This document shows positions 9,490-18,400 of a DNA stretch of 45,338 bases, piece after piece. The first letter of the stretch is position 1. Every line of letters begins with the position of its first letter. The position numbers and the translations under genes are program-made. The notes beneath the pieces are model-generated. The model worked only from the letters and a program-made list of their open reading frames with translations, was not told the origin of the DNA and did not search any database. The stretch lies in contig CASDOZ010000016.1 in assembly GCA_949282265.1 (NCBI GenBank), positions 1 through 45,338 on the forward strand, in the 5' to 3' direction. This stretch comes from an uncultured Bacteroidales bacterium (GTDB lineage Bacteria; Bacteroidota; Bacteroidia; Bacteroidales; Paludibacteraceae).

Positions 9490-9513
9490 TTTTTTTGTAC
9501 ATTTGCAGCCGGA
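9490..9513 (+). repeat. 24-bp perfect inverted repeat, arm 2, carrying the membrane-protein promoter
   Basis: This is the mirror copy of 9339-9362. It contains TACATTTG (9498-9505) and ends only 3 nt before the ATG at 9517, so the transcript of the membrane-protein gene would have almost no leader. The two arms face outward, 127 nt apart. Confidence 0.8.
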
Positions 9514-9516
9514 TTT

Positions 9517-10092
9517 ATGCGAAAACGAATCATCCACATAGTAAACCGCGCCTGGCAACTGGTGATAGCGACATCGGAAACATGGGACAAAATCGCTTCC
9601 GAACAACCGACGGAAGAGAAGATACGCCGCATGTACGTGTTCCCGTTCATCTATGTAAATGTAGCCGTCGTGTTCTTGTGCAGCTTGGTTTACGCATCGG
9701 AAAATGCCTGGCAAGCCGCATTCATCAATACCATTGTGAGCGCTGTCGCGCTTACAGGGGGCTATTTCATTGCCTGCGCAGGCTGTTTTCGCTATCTGGA
9801 CCGGAAATATCCGCAACGTTATCCGAAAGCAATGTGTACAAAAGTCGTATCCTACTGCTACACCATTGTGTTCATGTTGCGCTTGGTGACGGAAATCATC
9901 CCGAGCCTGTTTTTCCTGCAAATTCTGGACATATTCACCGGCTATTTAGTGTGGGAGGCCTGCCGGAGCGTTTTCAACATTCCGGAAGAAGAACGCAGCA
10001 ATATCGTGCTGGTTTTCACGCTTGTCATCATATTCATAACGCCGGTTTTAAGCCATTTGATGTTTTTCATGCTGCCCAATGCAGCAGTTTAA
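9517..10092 (+). CDS. Multi-pass inner-membrane protein (Yip1-like)
   Basis: This 191-aa protein has a cytoplasmic N-terminus of about 38 residues and then about five hydrophobic segments (roughly 40-60, 70-95, 108-130, 133-152, 163-187). The layout and the short charged N-terminal region resemble small Yip1-domain membrane proteins of Bacteroidota. I base this on topology and general likeness, not on a diagnostic motif. It is followed after 18 nt by smpB and the two are probably co-transcribed. The -7 element at 9498-9505 is 11 nt before the ATG, so translation may begin on a nearly leaderless mRNA. Confidence 0.75.
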   Translation: MRKRIIHIVNRAWQLVIATSETWDKIASEQPTEEKIRRMYVFPFIYVNVAVVFLCSLVYASENAWQAAFINTIVSAVALTGGYFIACAGCFRYLDRKYPQRYPKAMCTKVVSYCYTIVFMLRLVTEIIPSLFFLQILDIFTGYLVWEACRSVFNIPEEERSNIVLVFTLVIIFITPVLSHLMFFMLPNAAV

Positions 10093-10110
10093 ACCTTTAA
10101 AATTCCTGAC

Positions 10111-10569
10111 ATGTTCAAACCATCCAACGTAAACATAAAAAACAAGCGCGCCACTTTCGACTATGAAATCATGGACCGCTACACGGCAGGCCTGCAGCTG
10201 TTCGGGACGGAAATCAAATCCATCCGCGACAACAAAGCCAGCCTTGCCGACACATACTGCACGTTCATAAACAACGAATTGTGGGTGAAGAACATGCACA
10301 TAGCCACTTACTTTTTCGGCACGTACAACAACCACGATGTGAAGCGCGACCGCAAACTGCTGCTGACCAAACGCGAACTGGGCAAACTGCAACGCGCCAC
10401 CCGCGAAACCGGCTACACGATTGTCCCTACCCGACTGTTTATCAACGACAAAGGATTGGCCAAACTGGAAATAGGTTTGGCGCGCGGCAAGAAAAACTAC
10501 GACAAACGGGAGTCGCTCAAAGAAAAAGATGACAAACGCGCCATCGACCGTGTCATGAAACGGTATTGA
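10111..10569 (+). CDS. smpB: SsrA-binding protein SmpB
   Basis: This 152-aa protein is the tmRNA-binding partner in trans-translation, which rescues ribosomes stalled on broken mRNA. Family marks are present: the N-terminal [10 protein letters not shown], the [14 protein letters not shown] block (about 33-46), and the basic C-terminal tail ([20 protein letters not shown]) that folds into the ribosome's mRNA channel. Length is normal. It follows the membrane-protein gene by 18 nt and ends just before a strong terminator. No tmRNA gene is visible in the window. Confidence 0.97.
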   Translation: MFKPSNVNIKNKRATFDYEIMDRYTAGLQLFGTEIKSIRDNKASLADTYCTFINNELWVKNMHIATYFFGTYNNHDVKRDRKLLLTKRELGKLQRATRETGYTIVPTRLFINDKGLAKLEIGLARGKKNYDKRESLKEKDDKRAIDRVMKRY

Positions 10570-10604
10570 ATTGCCAACACGAGCATCTCCAACTCCATGA
10601 TACA

Positions 10605-10633
10605 AAAAAAGCTGTCCGTTCCGACAGCTTTTT
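10605..10633. terminator. Bidirectional terminator between smpB and the oxidoreductase operon
   Basis: AAAAAAGCTGTC and GACAGCTTTTT form the stem around a CGTTCC loop. A/T runs on both sides suit termination of smpB on the plus strand and of the convergent oxidoreductase operon on the minus strand. Confidence 0.85.
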
Positions 10634-10651
10634 CATTGTTATAGATTTTCC

Positions 10652-11194
10652 TTACAATTTCTTTATCAGATTCATGCCAATGGTGATAGCCTGCTCGTTA
10701 AGCGGCAGCAAATGATGATGGCGTTCCGGCAAGGTCTTTTTCAGGCCGAGCATGACATTCTCAATTTTGACGATAGGCCGCACTTTCAGCAATCCGCCCA
10801 GAATAATCATGTTCAGCGTTTTGAGGTTGTTCGTACGGTTGGCCTCGTCAGTCGCTTCTATGACATAAATATTTATGTCCTTACGTTCGGGCATACGCGA
10901 AATGCCGTGCGGGTCAAGAATCAGCGTGCCGCCTTTTTTGACACGGCTCTCGAATTTGTCGAGCGAAGGCTGGTTCAAAATGATGGCAGTGTCGTATTCG
11001 TTCAATATTGGCGAACTGATACTGTCATCGCTCAAAATCACGGTTACGTTGGCCGTACCGCCACGCTGTTCCGGGCCGTAACTGGGCATCCAGCTCACTT
11101 CCTGCCCTTGCATCAGGCCGGAATAGGCCAAAATCTTACCCATTGACAAAACGCCTTGTCCGCCGAAGCCGGCTATAATGATTTCTTCTTTCAT
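10652..11194 (-). CDS. 2-oxoacid:ferredoxin oxidoreductase, gamma subunit
   Basis: This 180-aa protein is the gamma subunit of a 2-oxoacid:acceptor oxidoreductase (POR/KOR family). The N-terminus IIAGFGGQGVLSMGKIL is the conserved glycine-rich start of the family, and SYGPEQRGG (about 39-47) is the second conserved block. In the complex it contacts the TPP and substrate domains and helps bind CoA. It is the last gene of the operon delta-alpha-beta-gamma, 3 nt after beta. The substrate may be 2-oxoglutarate or branched-chain 2-oxoacids; sequence alone does not decide. Confidence 0.93.
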   Translation of the reverse strand: MKEEIIIAGFGGQGVLSMGKILAYSGLMQGQEVSWMPSYGPEQRGGTANVTVILSDDSISSPILNEYDTAIILNQPSLDKFESRVKKGGTLILDPHGISRMPERKDINIYVIEATDEANRTNNLKTLNMIILGGLLKVRPIVKIENVMLGLKKTLPERHHHLLPLNEQAITIGMNLIKKL

Positions 11195-11197
11195 AAC

Positions 11198-11956
11198 TTA
11201 TCTGTCTTTAAAATCGCCTAACGGATAGGCCTTAAACATATTTTCTTCCATCCATTTGTTGGACTGCACGGGGCTCAGTTTCCAGCCGGAATTGCAAGTG
11301 GAAACGATTTCCACAAACGACGTTCCTTTGCCCTCCATGGAATATTCAAATGCTTTCCGGATAGCTTTTTTTGCCTTGCGCACGGCTGCAACGGTGTGTA
11401 CGGCCTGGCGCGTCACGTAGCGCGTGCCTTCCAATTCCGCAACTAATTTGGTAATATTCAGCGGATAGCCGTTTATTTCCGGATTACGGCCATAAGGACA
11501 TGTCGATGTTTTCATGCCTTCCAGCGTGGTCGGTGCCATTTGGCCGCCCGTCATACCGTAAATGCCGTTGTTTATGAAAATAATGGCAATGTTTTCGCCG
11601 CGGTTGCAGGCATGGATTGTTTCCGCCGTACCGATGGCCGCCAAATCGCCGTCGCCCTGGTAGGTGAACACTGTTTTGTTCGGCATCAGGCGCTTGATGG
11701 CCGTGGCCAGCGCGGGCGCGCGGCCGTGGGCAGCCTGCTGCCAGTCGATTTCGATATATTTGTAGGCAAAAACGGCACAACCTACCGGCGCAATGCCTAT
11801 GGCCGTTTCCTGGATACCCATTTCATCAATAACTTCCGCAATCAGTTTGTGCACCACACCATGGCTGCATCCCGGGCAATAGTGCATAGGCACATCGTTC
11901 AGGACGGGAGTTTTCGTATAAACCAGATTTTCGGGTTTTGCTATTTCGTTGTTCAT
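11198..11956 (-). CDS. 2-oxoacid:ferredoxin oxidoreductase, beta (TPP-binding) subunit
   Basis: This 252-aa thiamine-diphosphate subunit has YCPGCSHG near the N-terminus (about 27-34), which binds TPP, and the TPP motif GDGDLAAIG through NNGIYGMTGGQ (about 101-139). The protein decarboxylates the 2-oxoacid and passes electrons to iron-sulfur clusters, forming acyl-CoA. It lacks the CxxC-rich cluster segment found in three-subunit enzymes; the delta subunit at 13046 supplies clusters. It lies 14 nt after the alpha gene. As a strictly anaerobic enzyme it points to an anaerobe. Confidence 0.94.
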   Translation of the reverse strand: MNNEIAKPENLVYTKTPVLNDVPMHYCPGCSHGVVHKLIAEVIDEMGIQETAIGIAPVGCAVFAYKYIEIDWQQAAHGRAPALATAIKRLMPNKTVFTYQGDGDLAAIGTAETIHACNRGENIAIIFINNGIYGMTGGQMAPTTLEGMKTSTCPYGRNPEINGYPLNITKLVAELEGTRYVTRQAVHTVAAVRKAKKAIRKAFEYSMEGKGTSFVEIVSTCNSGWKLSPVQSNKWMEENMFKAYPLGDFKDR

Positions 11957-11970
11957 AATAAATTCCCTTT

Positions 11971-13053
11971 TTAATGATTCATTAATTTATGCAACGCATC
12001 GGTTACTTCCTGAGGCGAAGGAACAATGCCTCCCAAGCGGCCGTAGAACTGCACATCCACTTTGCCGTTGGCTGCCAAACGCACATCCTCGACCATTTGC
12101 CCCGAGCTCAATTCAACCACCAACATGCCTTTGGTGCGTTCCGCCAATCCGCGGATTTCTTCCGTCGGGAAAGGCCACAACGTTATCGGGCGAAGCAAAC
12201 CGACCTTCTGCCCGTTGGCACGGGCTGTTTCCACAGCGTTCTTGCATATACGGGCACACAAGCCAAAAGCGACAACCACGTAGTCGGCATCATCGCACAT
12301 GTATTTTTCAACCCGTATTTCATTCGTGGAAATTTCCGCATATTTTGCCTGCAATTTGAGGTTCTGCGCTTCCATTTCCTCAGCCAGCAAAGCCAATGAT
12401 GTAATGACGTTGCCTTTTTGCCCATGGCGTTTACCGAGTGTCGCCCACGGACATTCCTTGCGGATTTCCTCTTCCGTGCGGCGCGGACGTGCAGGCGGCA
12501 AAGTAACTTTTTCCATCATTTGGCCAATGGCTCCATCGGCCAAGAGCAACACCGGCGTGCGGTATTTGAAAGCCAAGTCGAAAGCCAATGACGTATGGTC
12601 GGCCATTTCCTGCACCGAGTTGGGCGCAAGCGTAATCAGGCGGTAATCGCCGTGCCCTCCTCCCTTGACCGACTGGAAATAATCGGCCTGTGAAGGCTGT
12701 ATTGTACCCAAGCCGGGACCGCCGCGCATCACGTTCACGATTACGCAAGGCAATTCCGCGCAAGCGATATAGGAAATGCCTTCCTGCATCAGGCTGATGC
12801 CCGGACTGGACGAGCTGGTCATTACGCGCTTGCCGCATCCGGCACCGCCATACACCATGTTGATGGAAGCGACTTCGCTTTCAGCCTGAAGCACCACCAT
12901 GCCGGTGGTTTTCCACGGCTCTATTTCCATCAATGTTTCCATGACTTCCGACTGCGGCGTTATCGGATATCCAAAATATCCGTCACAACCGCTACGAATT
13001 GCAGCGTGGGCAATGGCTTCATTGCCTTTCATCAATTTTATTTCCTCATTCAT
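11971..13053 (-). CDS. vorB: 2-oxoacid:ferredoxin oxidoreductase, alpha subunit (VorB/KorA type)
   Basis: This 360-aa protein is the alpha subunit. The N-terminal part LMKGNEAIAHAAIRSGCDGYFGYPITPQSEVME is typical of the pyrimidine-binding domain, and SSSSPGISLMQEGISY (about 80-95) is conserved in the family. The C-terminal half is the transketolase-like domain II (CDDADYVVVAFGLCARI onward). Database annotation often calls such Bacteroidota proteins VorB (3-methyl-2-oxobutanoate dehydrogenase subunit); 2-oxoglutarate is an equally possible substrate. The start codon overlaps the end of the ferredoxin subunit gene by 8 nt, a sign of translational coupling. Confidence 0.93.
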   Translation of the reverse strand: MNEEIKLMKGNEAIAHAAIRSGCDGYFGYPITPQSEVMETLMEIEPWKTTGMVVLQAESEVASINMVYGGAGCGKRVMTSSSSPGISLMQEGISYIACAELPCVIVNVMRGGPGLGTIQPSQADYFQSVKGGGHGDYRLITLAPNSVQEMADHTSLAFDLAFKYRTPVLLLADGAIGQMMEKVTLPPARPRRTEEEIRKECPWATLGKRHGQKGNVITSLALLAEEMEAQNLKLQAKYAEISTNEIRVEKYMCDDADYVVVAFGLCARICKNAVETARANGQKVGLLRPITLWPFPTEEIRGLAERTKGMLVVELSSGQMVEDVRLAANGKVDVQFYGRLGGIVPSPQEVTDALHKLMNH

Positions 13054-13273
13054 ATTTCTGCTTGTAAATTGTTAAACACCCATCGGGACACACGTAACCG
13101 CAAGATGCACAACCGATACATGCGTCCTCGTTTATCATTTGGGCGTAGTTATACCCTTTGGTGTTAGCGTGGTGCGACATGCCGAGCACGCCGGACGGGC
13201 AAGCTGCCACACACAACTCGCAGCCCTTGCAACGCTCCACATTCACCACTACTGTTCCTTTGAATTTTGCCAT
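13046..13273 (-). CDS. 2-oxoacid:ferredoxin oxidoreductase, delta (2x[4Fe-4S]) subunit
   Basis: This 75-aa ferredoxin-like protein has two cluster motifs, CKGCELCVAACP (about 16-27) and CIGCASCGYVCP (about 52-63). It carries electrons from the TPP subunit to ferredoxin. It is the first gene of the operon and overlaps the alpha gene by 8 nt. A near-consensus promoter lies 30-60 nt upstream. Confidence 0.95.
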   Translation of the reverse strand: MAKFKGTVVVNVERCKGCELCVAACPSGVLGMSHHANTKGYNYAQMINEDACIGCASCGYVCPDGCLTIYKQKYE

Positions 13274-13305
13274 AATAAATAAAACTTCTGTTCTTTTTGC
13301 GTCCG

Positions 13306-13336
13306 CAAAGATACAAAAAGAAAAATCAAAAACAAA
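13306..13336 (-). promoter_or_regulatory. Promoter of the 2-oxoacid oxidoreductase operon
   Basis: On the minus strand TTTG (13333-13336), 19 nt, then TATCTTTG (13306-13313) match the Bacteroidota -33/-7 consensus exactly. The leader to the ATG at 13273 is about 25-30 nt. Confidence 0.8.
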
Positions 13337-13386
13337 GATTCAAGCAGTTGCGCTTCCCGCGCCAACGAAATTTAACGCCCGCAAAA

Positions 13387-14229
13387 TTACATTCCCAACA
13401 TCTTGGTGCGATATGCCGCCAGGGCATAACCGGTGTTGCGTTTGAAAAAACGCCCGAGGTAGGACTGGTCCGGAAAATGCAGGTAGTCAGCAATCTGCTG
13501 CAAGGTCATTTCGGAAAATGTCAGCATGATTTTGATTTCCTGGAGCACATGGGTATCAATAATCTGCTTCGGGTTCTTATGGGCAATTTTAGTTGTCAGG
13601 CTGGTCAGATAGCGGGTAGTTATGCAAAGCTGGTCGGCGTAGAACTGCACATCATGGTGTTCCGTTCCGTGCGTAATCAGCAAATCCATGAATTTATTGA
13701 ACAATTCTTCCGCACGCATATATCCGCGGTTGCGCTCATCTATCCGTAACTTACGCTGAATCTTGTCATAAATGTCGAGCAATATGTTCCGCAAAAAATT
13801 CGTAACGATAACATCCCTGTAACGGTTTTCCGTATCGGCCGCCATCCGCTTGATTAGGACAAAATAATACTCCATGCTTTTGACCGCATCTTTCGGATAA
13901 TGGTAAACCGGCGCATGTACAATGTGGTGAAACAGGAAAGATTCTATTTTTGCACTTGCCTGCAAAAACATTTCCCGGGAAAAATAGAACATCGTGCACA
14001 AAAAATCTTCGGAACTATTGTTTATGGAGACAATACAATCGGCCAACAAAACGGCCTCCGTCCCTGCACTCAAATCATATTTCTTTGTGTTGATTACCAA
14101 TTCCGCATGTCCGGTTTTGCACAACATTATGGCTCCACCATGCAACTTTATGGGATGTATGCGGTTCATTTCCGATCCTATATCCCGAATCATAAACGAC
14201 TGTACATCATAAGAAAAAGTACTCTCCAT
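13387..14229 (-). CDS. AraC-family transcriptional regulator
   Basis: This 280-aa regulator has an N-terminal cupin-like sensing region (about 25-110, with GGAIMLCKTGHAELVI) and a C-terminal AraC double helix-turn-helix (about 185-278). In the second HTH, FSEMTLQQIADYLHFPDQSYLGRFFKRNTG is recognisable in segments and ends in the usual FKRxxGxxxxxYR pattern. It is transcribed away from the RND efflux operon that starts at 14377, so control of that operon is a fair inference. The ligand is unknown. Confidence 0.9.
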   Translation of the reverse strand: MESTFSYDVQSFMIRDIGSEMNRIHPIKLHGGAIMLCKTGHAELVINTKKYDLSAGTEAVLLADCIVSINNSSEDFLCTMFYFSREMFLQASAKIESFLFHHIVHAPVYHYPKDAVKSMEYYFVLIKRMAADTENRYRDVIVTNFLRNILLDIYDKIQRKLRIDERNRGYMRAEELFNKFMDLLITHGTEHHDVQFYADQLCITTRYLTSLTTKIAHKNPKQIIDTHVLQEIKIMLTFSEMTLQQIADYLHFPDQSYLGRFFKRNTGYALAAYRTKMLGM

Positions 14230-14342
14230 ATTTTCAAATAATTGGCAAATAGTATTATCGACTTGTTTGCATTAACAAAAAATATTCCGATTTTGAACAA
14301 AACGCATCATATTCTGAAACGACACACATCAAATTCATACTC

Positions 14343-14350
14343 TAATTTTG
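14343..14350 (+). promoter_or_regulatory. -7 promoter element of the RND efflux operon
   Basis: TAATTTTG followed by CGGCC is an exact TAnnTTTG match, 27 nt before the adaptor ATG. No clear TTTG is found at the -33 position, which would suit a promoter that needs an activator such as the divergent AraC protein. Confidence 0.5.
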
Positions 14351-14376
14351 CGGCCGAAAAACAAACAGATATTATT

Positions 14377-14649
14377 ATGAAGAAAAGAATCGTAGAAACA
14401 ACTGCCATTGTGATTTGCAGTTGTCTGTTGCTCGGGTGCAAACAGGCAACCAGGGAATCTCAAACAGCGTCATACAAAGTCATGACCATCAAAACCGTTG
14501 ACACAGAGTTACAGAGCAAGCAGTTATCCGGCAGCCATTCAGGGGCGACAGGATATTGCCATTTATCCGCAAGTGTCCGGAACCGTTTCCAACGTATGTG
14601 TCAAGGAGGGACAACGCGTACGGAAAGGGCAATCGCTCTTCATCATTGA
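14377..14649 (+). pseudogene. RND efflux adaptor, N-terminal fragment before a frameshift
   Basis: This frame starts at MKKRIVETT, the natural start of the adaptor: a lipoprotein signal peptide with lipobox LLLGC (Cys about residue 21). The sequence remains adaptor-like to about residue 49 (TVDTELQSKQ) and then leaves frame. Removing one T of the TT at 14524-14525 joins it to the following frame, giving the expected QYPAAIQGRQDIAIYPQVSG. The out-of-frame tail runs to 14649. Without frame correction the adaptor body would have no lipoprotein signal and could not reach the periplasm. Confidence 0.8.
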
Positions 14650-15487
14650 CCAAGTGCCATTCAAAGCTGCCTTGCAAATGGCGCAAGCAAACGTGCAAGC
14701 AGCGGAAGCGGCCGTCGCAACTGCACAGTTGGTTTATGACAGCAAACAGGCTTTGTATGCGGACAGTGTCATTTCCCAATTCGACTTGCAGACAAGCCGC
14801 AACGACCTGCTCACAGCAAAGGCACAATTGGCGCAGGCACAGGCACAGGAAGTCACGGCCAGCAACGACATGACCTATACCATGGTACTCAGTCCCGCAG
14901 ACGGCGTCATAGGTACGCTGCTCTACCGCGAAGGCGCACTCGTTTCACCATCATTGCCGCAACCAATGACCACCGTGTCGGACAACTCGGAAATGTATGT
15001 CTACTTTTCCATATCGGAAAACAAACTGCTTGAATTGTGCAATGAACACGGTTCCATGGAAGAAGCGTTGGCCGCCCTGCCAAAAGTCAGGCTGCAACTC
15101 AACAACGGCTCCATATATCGGGAAGAAGGATATATTGAGACTATCAGCGGCGTCATCGACGCCAGTACAGGTAGCGTTTCAGTACGCGCCGTATTCCCGA
15201 ACAAAGGCGGTTTGCTCCACAGCGGCGCATCCGGCAACATCATCCTGCCGCAAGCCTATCCAAACAGCATAGTGATTCCCTGCAACGCCACTTTCGAAAT
15301 TCAAGACATGATTTTCGTATACAAAGTCGTTGACGGGAAGGCTGCATCATGTGCCCTCAATGTCCTGCTGGCAAACGACGCTGAACATTATATCGTAACT
15401 TCCGGCCTAAACGAAAGCGACGTTATCGTTACCGAAGGCGTAGGATTGCTGCGCGATGGTTCGGTCATTGAAACTATGGAGGAATAG
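14498..15487 (+). CDS. RND efflux periplasmic adaptor (AcrA/MexA family), main body
   Basis: This frame holds nearly the whole periplasmic adaptor (membrane fusion protein) from about codon 10: a lipoyl half GRQDIAIYPQVSGTV, an alpha-hairpin with Ala/Gln-rich repeats (about 60-130), the second lipoyl half SPADGVIGTLLYREGALVS, a beta-barrel domain and a membrane-proximal domain. In the pump it links the inner-membrane RND transporter to the outer-membrane channel. The first 9 codons are non-homologous, so the listed start is only the first ATG in frame; the true gene begins at 14377 in another frame. It ends 4 nt before the RND transporter start. Confidence 0.85.
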   Translation: MTQSYRASSYPAAIQGRQDIAIYPQVSGTVSNVCVKEGQRVRKGQSLFIIDQVPFKAALQMAQANVQAAEAAVATAQLVYDSKQALYADSVISQFDLQTSRNDLLTAKAQLAQAQAQEVTASNDMTYTMVLSPADGVIGTLLYREGALVSPSLPQPMTTVSDNSEMYVYFSISENKLLELCNEHGSMEEALAALPKVRLQLNNGSIYREEGYIETISGVIDASTGSVSVRAVFPNKGGLLHSGASGNIILPQAYPNSIVIPCNATFEIQDMIFVYKVVDGKAASCALNVLLANDAEHYIVTSGLNESDVIVTEGVGLLRDGSVIETMEE

Positions 15488-15491
15488 CATT

Positions 15492-18400
15492 ATGAATCTG
15501 AGAACTTTTATAGAAAGGCCCGTACTTTCGAGCGTAATATCCATCGTTTTGCTACTGGCAGGAATCATTGGTCTGGCAACATTGCCTATCGAACAATATC
15601 CGGACATTGCGCCCCCGACCGTCATGGTACAAACATCCTATCCGGGTGCAAGCGCCGAAACCATCCAGAAATCCGTTATCGCCCCGCTGGAGGAATCCAT
15701 CAACGGCGTGGAGAACATGGACTACATGCAATCCACCTCCACCAACTCCGGCTCCGTAAGCATAAACGTCTATTTCAGGCAAGGCACAGACCCCGACATG
15801 GCTACCGTGAACGTACAGAACCGCGTTTCGCAGGCGACAGGTTCGCTTCCGGCGGAAGTAACGCAAATCGGCGTAACGGTCATAAAACGGCAAAACAGCA
15901 TGCTGAAAATCATTGCCTTGCACAGCCCGAACGGGACTTATGACCAGAAATTCCTCTCCAACTACATGAAGTTGAACCTGGAACCCCAGATCAAACGTAT
16001 CAAGGGCGTGGGCGATGCCGTATTGCTGTCCGACCAGTACAGCATGCGTATCTGGCTGAACCCGGATGCCATGGCACAGCACAACCTGATTCCGGACGAC
16101 ATTACAGCCGTGCTGGCCGAACAGAACATTGAAGCTGCCACAGGCTCCTTTGGCGAAAATTCAACTTCCACCTACGAATATACAATGAAATACCGCGGTA
16201 GGAAACTGACGCCGGAAGAATTCGGTGAAATCATAATCAGCGCCCAACCAAGCGGCGAAATCCTGCGACTGAAAGATGTAGCACGGATTGAACTCGGACT
16301 TGAAACATACAACTACTTATCAAAAGTAGATGGACATCCCGGCGTACAGTCTATGATATTCCAGACCGCCGGCTCCAATGCCACCGAAGTGGTGAACAGC
16401 ATAGACGCCTTTCTGGAAGAAGCTAAAAAAGATTTGCCCGATGACATGGAAATCGACACGCTGATGAGTGTAAACGACTTTTTGTATGCCTCCATAAAAG
16501 AGGTGTTCAAGTCATTGATAGTTGCCTTTATATTGGTTGTTTTGGTAGTTTATTTCTTCCTGCAGGACATACGGGCTACATTAATCCCAACCATATCCAT
16601 TGTCGTTTCCCTGATTGGAACATTTGCTTTCATTGCCCTGGCCGGATTCACCATCAACCTACTGACATTGTTTGCCCTCGTACTGGCAATCGGTACGGTG
16701 GTGGACAACTCCATCGTCGTGGTCGAGGCCGTGCAGGCACGGTTCGATGTCGGCTACAAATCATCATACCATGCAACCAACGATGCCATGAACGGCATCA
16801 CCGCCGCCATCATAACCTCCACGCTGGTATTTATGGCCGTGTTTATCCCCGTGTCCATGATGGGAGGAACCTCCGGCATCTTCTACACCCAGTTCGGAGT
16901 TACCATGGCCGTGGCCGTGGGCATATCGGCCATCAACGCCCTGACGCTATCACCGGCCTTGTGCGCTATTCTGATGAAACCCTACATAGACGACCATGGA
17001 AATGAAATAGACAATTTCTCCAGCCGTTTCCGGAAAGTCTTCAAAACATCTTTCAATGCCGTCGTTGACCACTACAAATACGGCGTCCTGTTCTTTATAC
17101 GGAAGAAATGGGCCATGTGGAGCATCATTGCAGTCTGCGTTGCACTGTTGGTCGCCTTCATGATGACCACAAAAACCGGCCTTGTGCCCGATGAGGACAT
17201 GGGAACCATTATGGTGAACGTAACAGCCAGGCCCGGAAGTTCATTGCACAGCACGGACAATATCATGACCGAAATTTATGAACGGCTGGAAGACATGGAA
17301 CAAGTAGAATTGAAGGCCGTCGTATCCGGCTACGGCATGATTGCCGGCGATGGGAATACCTTCGGCATGCTGATATTGCGACTGAAAAACTGGGACTACC
17401 GACAGGATCCATCCGACAAGGTGGATGCCCTGATTCCTGAAATCATGGCACGCACGGCCGACATCAAGGACGCGCAAATCATACCGGTCGCACCGCCGGT
17501 CATCACCGGTTACGGTGTAACCAACGGATTTGAAATGCACCTGCAAGACAAGAACGGTGGCGATGTAAACGACTTCTTTGCCATTGCGCAGGATTTTATG
17601 GCCGCCCTGAACAAACGGCCCGAAATAGCCATGGCCTACACATCATTCAATCCATCATATCCGCAATACATGGTTGATGTGGATGCCGCCAAATGCAAAC
17701 GCGCCGGCGTATCACCCGCAACGGTACTTTCAACCGTAGGCGGATACTATGGCGGACAATACGTCTCCAACATCAACCGTTTCTCGCACGTATACCGTGT
17801 CATGATACAGGCAGACCCCAAATACAGGATAAGTCCGGAAACGCTGGAAAAAACCTATGTCCGCATGAACAACGGTGAAATGGCCCTGCTGAACCAGTTC
17901 CTCACACTGACCAAGGTGTACGGCCCGCAATCGCTGAACCGCTTCAACATGTACAATTCCATTGCCGTGAACGGTTCTGCTGCCGACGGCTACTCTTCGG
18001 GCGATGCCATCAAGGCCATCCGCGAAGTTGCCGCACAGACCCTGCCGAGAGGCTACAGCTTCGAGTTTTCCGGCATCACCCGCGAAGAAGACAGCACCGC
18101 CAACCGTTCCGTTATCATATTTGGTATTTGCATCGTGCTTATTTACCTGATTCTATGCGCTTTCTACGAAAGTGTATTCATTCCGATAGCCGTTATCATT
18201 TCCGTGCCCTGCGGACTGATGGGAAGCTTCCTGTTCGCGAAACTGTTCGGACTGGAAAACAACATATACCTGCAAACGGGTATCATCATGCTGATAGGAC
18301 TGCTGGCAAAAACAGCCATTCTGATTACGGAATATGCCACCAAACGGCGCAAGGCGGGCATGAGCCTGACACAGGCCGCCATTGCCGCAGCCAAAGTCCG

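Noticed and set aside
9430-9921. Minus-strand frame of 163 codons
   Set aside because: It is antisense to the Yip1-like membrane protein and crosses the inverted repeat; the composition is not protein-like.
14242-14376. Upstream extension of the adaptor N-terminal frame
   Set aside because: It crosses the promoter element at 14343-14350; the signal peptide begins at 14377.
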